Shown piece after piece: positions 58,470 to 64,000 of a DNA stretch of 64,000 nt. A program made the translations under genes and the position numbers. This DNA is from Archegozetes longisetosus (Eukaryota > Arthropoda > Arachnida > Sarcoptiformes > Trhypochthoniidae). Positions within the stretch are counted from its first letter, which is position 1. Each line of letters starts with the position of its first letter. The notes beneath the pieces are model-generated. The model did no database searches. It was not told the DNA's origin and was given only the letters and a program-made list of their open reading frames with translations. The stretch is from the NCBI GenBank assembly GCA_018873245.2, contig JAEMBT020000004.1:1-64000 (forward strand), written 5' to 3'.

Positions 58470-61400
58470 ATGTTGCGATTCATTGACAATTGGCCGCAAT
58501 TGAGGCAAAATATGATCAACTTGAATATGGATTTGCAATCAATCGTTCGTCAAATCAAATCGTCGTATAATAACAATAATAATTCAAAGAATACAACTAA
58601 TGGTAAAAGCAGTGAAGGCGTGAGCGAATCTCACGCTGAACGCCCGCCCAGACTCGACCGACTTTTACAACAAGAATGCGCCGAACGTAGCGTTCAAATA
58701 TCCAACTCGTGGTCTACTGTGGACAAGAGTCCGCACATCAACATCAGAGAACAGGGTTTGATCGGCAAACGAAGGCCTGTGGCCAAGTCTACCGATTGCA
58801 TGCGCGGACGTCAGGCCTATACCAATGGTCTGCATGTTTGGTCTATTCACTGGCCACGCGACTGTCGCGGTACTCACGCAGTGGTTGGAGTGGCCACTGA
58901 TTCGGCTCCACTTCACGCAACAGGTACTGATTGGTTTCGGTTTGATTCAATCTATTCAGTCATTTGACCGTTCAATTCACTATTGAATTGACTTAAATAT
59001 TTTGAAACTGCAAAACCAACTGAAAATACTATTTACTGAATAATTTGTCTGTCATCTAATTTCATATCTATACAAATGATAACTACAGATTGAGTCATTG
59101 AGTGATTGAGTTACACAATTAAAGTAGCAAAAAACTAAGTCAATATCAGACGGACAAACACACATCATGTTCATAGCGAGTCAATCCGAAACACCAGCGA
59201 TACCTATGAAAACATAACTTAAGGGCAAAATTATAATTACAATTCACTCTTAATCTAAGACTTAATAGTCTTAAAGACTGCCAAATTACTAAATGCATTT
59301 AAATGTATTGACAAAAACAAGCTAATCATGTCATTCATGTCTCAAAACTGTAAACAAGTGTTAGGTGAACGTGAAAAATATTTGCAATCTGCACTGTGCA
59401 TATCTTATAGTGTAAGTGAATATAAATTGATTGTCGCTTTCTATCCTAATTATTTTTAAATCCAGAACCAAATACTCAATCGTCTACAGACTGAAAGTGT
59501 AACCTTGTTAATTGACGTTTTGTCTAAAATAATCGATTGATTAAACTAAAGTTTGCAGTTTGAATACTTGTTTGCCTCGATAATGTTTGATTAGTCTGCT
59601 TCTCGCTCTAAATGACACGCACTCGGGCACACACTCGGGCACACACTCGCAATGCCATGAATTTATATTCCATTTTTATGAACACTTATCTCGTCTCACT
59701 CTCAGTACATTCTCATAACTACTATTATATACTGAAGTATTGTTTACGATAACAGATATTGAAATAACAAAATATTAACCTTGATATATTTTTCAGTAAA
59801 CTGAACTAAGTTTGCACTTAAAATCAGTTAATCCAAATGAGATCGACATAAATATAGTTATGTTTCAAATAAGACCGTTGTTTAAAAACAAAAATCGCAA
59901 TTTTATCAGTTGTTTTTAGTTTAGTGTCGAACTCGATTCATATACGAATTTTTGAAAATGTTTAACTCATAAACCAAGGCTTATCAAATATATGATTTTT
60001 AGGCTGGCAATCGATCACAAATAATTGATGTTTTGGTAACAACCAAATGACAAATATTACTTTATTAATCATTTAAAACTTAGTGCGAATAAGTTTCCAA
60101 AAGTTTAATGTTTAGACGTGAGCACAGTTCACAACAAAGATAAGCCTGAATTACGTTTGCAAAAATGATCTAAATTGTGGCTCGAGTCCGTTTTCGGTCA
60201 ATTGCTTAGAGGGATAACAGATCACTTTTATTTTACTTCAAGTAGTATTTCCTCAAAATAGTTTTATTCGCCAAAAGTATCGTTCTCTATACAATCGTTC
60301 TCTATACAATCGTTCTCTATACAATCGTTCTCTATACAATCGTTCTCTATACAATCGTTCTCTATACAATCGTTCTCTATACAATCGTTCTCTATACAAT
60401 CGTTCTCTATACAATCGTTCTCTATACAATCGTTCTCTATACAATCGTTCTCTATACAATCGTTCTCTATACAATCGTTCTCTATACAATCGTTCTCTAT
60501 ACAATCGTTCTCTATACAATCGTTCTCTATACAATCGTTCTCTATACAATCGTTCTCTATACAATCGTTCTCTATACAATCGTTCTCTATACAATCGTTC
60601 TCTATACAATACAATCGTTCTCTATACAATCGTTCTCTATACAATCGTTCTCTATACAATCGTTCTCTATACAATCGTTCTCTATACAATCGTTCTCTAT
60701 ACAATCGTTCTCTATACAATCGTTCTCTATACAATCGTTCTCTATACAATCGTTCTCTATACAATCGTTCTCTATACAATCGTTCTCTATACAATCGTTC
60801 TCTATACAATCGTTCTCTATACAATCGTTCTCTATACAATCGTTCTCTATACAATCGTTCTCTATACAATCGTTCTCTATACAATCGTTCTCTATACAAT
60901 CGTTCTCTATACAATCGTTCTCTATACAATCGTTCTCTATACAATCGTTCTCTATACAATCGTTCTCTATACAATCGTTCTCTATACAATCGTTCTCTAT
61001 ACAATCGTTCTCTATACAATCGTTCTCTATACAATCGTTCTCTATACAATCGTTCTCTATACAATCGTTCTCTATACAATCGTTCTCTATACAATCGTTC
61101 TCTATACAATCGTTCTCTATACAATCGTTCTCTATACAATCGTTCTCTATACAATCGTTCTCTATACAATCGTTCTCTATACAATCGTTCTCTATACAAT
61201 CGTTCTCTATACAATCGTTCTCTATACAATCAACTCTATCTCATTGAGTTTCGATCGAAAAAATATAGAACCAAATTGCGATTCTGATCCCAATAATGAC
61301 AAAGTTTAACTCAGTAAGCAGGTACCAAATAAGGTTTGTCTCAAAGACTCTCAAAATATACTGGTATTGAGCAGTTTTTATGTTTCATTCTTCACAGTCG

Positions 61401-62869
61401 AGGTTTTCTATTAAACTTGCAGCAGATTTGTCGAGCAGGACCAAAACATATTCAACGAAACGATTAAAACACTCGAAAACAAAAGTAGAAAACAAATGAT
61501 TTTTACAAAATTTCCAGTTCTTCCTAATTATTTAGCTCTAACTTTAAATCTTTTTTCAAGCAATTCATCTTATGAATGATTGGATGATTTTTACAAGCTC
61601 AACTTTAGGTCACTTTTTAATTGCGACAATTAGGTTTAGCAAATTTGTGTCTAAATTTCTTGTCAAGTGTTTGCATACAATTGAAACCCAAGTTTTCGGT
61701 GTTCAATTTCAATGTTGATCTTTTGATTATTACGTGTTCATTTTATGCAAATTTGCCACATCAGATAACTCAAACTGCAAGATAATCAAGGTTTTCAAAT
61801 CTGTCAAACCTCAACTATTTCATATACAACTCGAACGTTTTGTTTGATTTGCATCAAAAATGTTTTTGTTTCGTTATTTTAGATTCAAATAATTGATCAA
61901 GATGATCAGTTTCTCACATTATGCATAGACCTTAGTTTCAAAATTTCAACTGTCAGCTCGCTCTATAAGTTTGATCTATTAGCTGAAAAAAGTCGAACAG
62001 AAAGCTGAACAGTTAACTTGAGCTTCTTTGCACATTTCTCATATGATTTTTAACATATAGATAGTTCGAATAAGACATGAATTGGCTTCAGTAATAGAAT
62101 GAACACTAACTTTAATGAGTTGATATTTCTTAACTAACTAAAACATATTTGATTCGCATGAGTGAAAGGCTACAATCTTTTTCATAGGTTAATTCGACAG
62201 ATAATTATTTGATTAAATTACTTTAATTAAAATGTTAGTCACTACAAAATAGACTAGCTCATTTCAATTGTTTTCAGTGAAAGCACAACATTAATGTGGC
62301 TCAATAGTTGTCTCTAGAATTTGAAATCTAGATTTGCTTAAATCGAAAACTTTTCTCTTATAAGGCGAGCAGAAAAAGCAATTTCAAGCAAATCATATTT
62401 AAACTCATGATAAACTTATAAATATGTTTATATTAAAGGCTATTCATCGTTGGTTGGCTCTAATGAACATTCCTGGGGTTGGGATTTAGTGAGAAACAAA
62501 TCTTATCACAATAAACAGGAGAAATTATACCCCAGTTGGCTCACATCTAAAGAAATATTTGAAATTCCCGACGAATTTATGGTAGTTTTGGATATGGATT
62601 ACGGAACACTCGGCTTTATTGTGGACAACGTCTATTTAGGAACGGCTTTCACCGGATTAAAAGGCAAAAAGCTATTTCCGATCATTAGTACTGTTTGGGG
62701 AAATGGAGAGATCGGTATTAAGTACTACTCAGGTCTAGAACCAGGGCCTCTTCTGCTTAAAGAGTCCTGTCGTAAAGCAATCAGGGCTTCAATTGCAAAA
62801 AATACAACTAAGACAATTAAATCAGATCTGCATTTGCCAAATAAGCTCAAGGACTATTTGTTCAACTAA
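58470..62869 (+). CDS. gus: SPRY domain / SOCS box protein, gustavus (SPSB1/4) type
   Basis: Exon 58470-58923 and exon 62439-62869, joined at a split Gly codon (G|GC): 294 residues. After an Asn-rich N-terminal extension comes RPPRLDRLL. The B30.2/SPRY domain follows: STDCMRGRQAYTNGLHVWSI, RGTHAVVGVATDSAPLH, YSSLVGSNEHSWGWDL, LDMDYGTLGFIVD, GLKGKKLFPIIS, VWGNGEI. The last 37 residues match the SOCS box of SPSB proteins (LKESCRKAIRA ... LPNKLKDYLFN). SPSB proteins are substrate receptors of Cullin-5/Elongin BC ubiquitin ligases; fly Gustavus binds Vasa and acts in germ-plasm assembly. The N-terminal 55 residues, with an Asn run, are not conserved and the true start could lie in an unseen upstream exon. 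The 3.5-kb intron carries the 15-bp minisatellite. No lesions seen. Confidence 0.93.
58924..62438 (+). other. SPSB intron
   Basis: GTACTG donor and TTAAAG acceptor. Contains the large minisatellite; otherwise AT-rich sequence without recognised content. Confidence 0.85.
60281..61230. repeat. 15-bp minisatellite, 63 copies
   Basis: Unit CGTTCTCTATACAAT repeated perfectly 63 times, with a single 5-bp ACAAT insertion at about 60611-60615. Because 15 is a multiple of three and the unit lacks stops on the minus strand, artificial open frames of repeated YRERL and CIEND pentapeptides run through it. These are not genes. Confidence 0.98.
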
Positions 62870-64000
62870 GACCTAACTTAAGTTTATATCTGATCCCGAT
62901 ATTCAAACATTATTTATTTTCACTCATTATCTCATTTATGGATTTAGTCATACAATTTCTTTCAATTCGTACGGTTTAATCAATTGATCCTAAAATTATA
63001 ATTCAATTTTTTTTATCTTTTATATCTTATCTAACAATCGTTTGAACAAAATAAAATTGATTTAAAATACTCTAGTTTACAATTTATTTAGAATCTATTT
63101 TTAACTGAATTTATTTGTACAAATTGCAAAATGATTTTCTTAGAGTTGTGCTCTACCAATCGATTTTGACAATTTAATTGAAAAACGTATTAATTGGAGC
63201 AATATTACAAATTGTTTCTACCAAACATATGTGAGTAGAGCTGCTGCTAATTCCTTTTCATTCGAGATATTTTGATCAAGTTGAAGATCCAATTTTCACA
63301 ATTATACTTGAATAGTGATCAAAGTAAATATTTGACATAAACTTTCATAATAGTTTTCAATGCATTCAACTCGAAGTGATCGATAAGCAGTGAAAAGGTA
63401 TTATTTGTGAAAATTGATTTCGTCTAATTGTAAACAAGATATTCTCGCCTTCTCACGTGTCTTTCATTAAGTGCAACATTTTCTCAATTTTTTCACTTTT
63501 ATATATTAATAATAAGGAATACCAGAGATAGAAAATAGTCACTTGAATCATATGAACCAATCTGTTTTGCTCTTCATACTGCTCTTCATACTGCTCATCA
63601 CTAATAGAGAGTGAACCAATAAATTGCAAAAAACTATTGGTATTATTTTTTCAAACAATTTAGACAATTAGGCTTTGAACGAAAGTTTTACCAAAACTGC
63701 AATAATTGACGTTGCATAATACTGGATTAGTTGCAACATCAAAATAATCAATGGCCGCTTCAATATTATTTTCGATGGCATACAACTATATAATTAGTAA
63801 TTTGATGGCTAACTTTTTTATGGGGTTTTGTCATAGAAAATAAGGTTCAATGTTCTCATTTACAAACAATTCGTACGAGTAAATATTTATATATTTTCAA
63901 CAAAAAGTATAACAATATGAAAAATGCACAACTTATGTATATGAAACTCAATTTTTGCAACAAACCACTGAATCGAGTCAGATGTGATCAAGTAGAAGAT
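62870..64000. other. 3' flank of the SPSB gene
   Basis: Contains the 3' UTR; AATAAA-like AAATAAAATTG occurs near 63047-63056. No other gene or repeat recognised to the right edge. Confidence 0.45.

Noticed and set aside
60253..61229. 118- and 321-codon minus-strand frames of repeated YRERL/CIEND pentapeptides
   Set aside because: They are only the translation of the 15-bp minisatellite, with no start context, splice context or non-repeat protein sequence.

Overview
This window is nuclear DNA of an arthropod. The DNA is AT-rich, genes carry short GT-AG introns, telomere-type (TTAGG)n/(CCTAA)n tracts are present, and the gene set is arthropod: an ion-transport-peptide/CHH neuropeptide, a Sidestep-type Ig receptor and a gustavus-type SPSB gene. 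A mite or other chelicerate is possible, but the sequence alone does not settle it. There is no prokaryotic signature, CRISPR array, rRNA or recognisable tRNA.

Bases 1-31,950 are largely transposon territory. Two damaged R1/TRAS-like LINEs stand head to tail, separated only by poly(A) and CCTAA repeats (1-4,890). A Tc1 element with doubled terminal repeats follows (5,184-6,830). Next come a host-like membrane gene with a crystallin-like domain and a recent internal duplication (7,137-8,714), a TA-flanked transposase remnant (9,917-10,762), and a cluster containing a non-autonomous hAT with a perfect 8-bp target duplication (11,578-12,437) and a decayed hAT transposase (12,785-14,124). A minus-strand LINE (16,440-26,395) is split by a complete but dead Ty3/gypsy element (20,259-26,018). 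A plus-strand LINE (26,400-29,195) carries two nested inverted-repeat elements, and a fragment of another LINE copy follows. An uninterrupted DD37E mariner-type transposase (29,993-31,012, minus) and a short TA-flanked remnant end this half.

Bases 32,566-62,869 hold four single-copy genes, assembled here from splice signals and reading phase: a seven-exon MFS sugar transporter of the NaGLT1/MFSD4 type (32,566-35,195, +), a three-exon ITP/CHH neuropeptide precursor (36,484-38,523, +), at least twelve exons of a Sidestep-like receptor (49,048 down to 40,318, minus, 3' end not found), and a two-exon SPRY/SOCS-box gene of the gustavus/SPSB family (58,470-62,869, +). Sidestep and SPSB are head to head across about 9.4 kb without recognised genes. 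The SPSB intron contains a 950-bp minisatellite of 63 perfect 15-bp units.

The genes do not form a functional cluster. The least expected results are the neuropeptide gene, whose last exon lies under a longer antisense frame, the LINE-telomere-repeat-LINE junction, and the two nested inverted-repeat elements whose removal restores the LINE frame.
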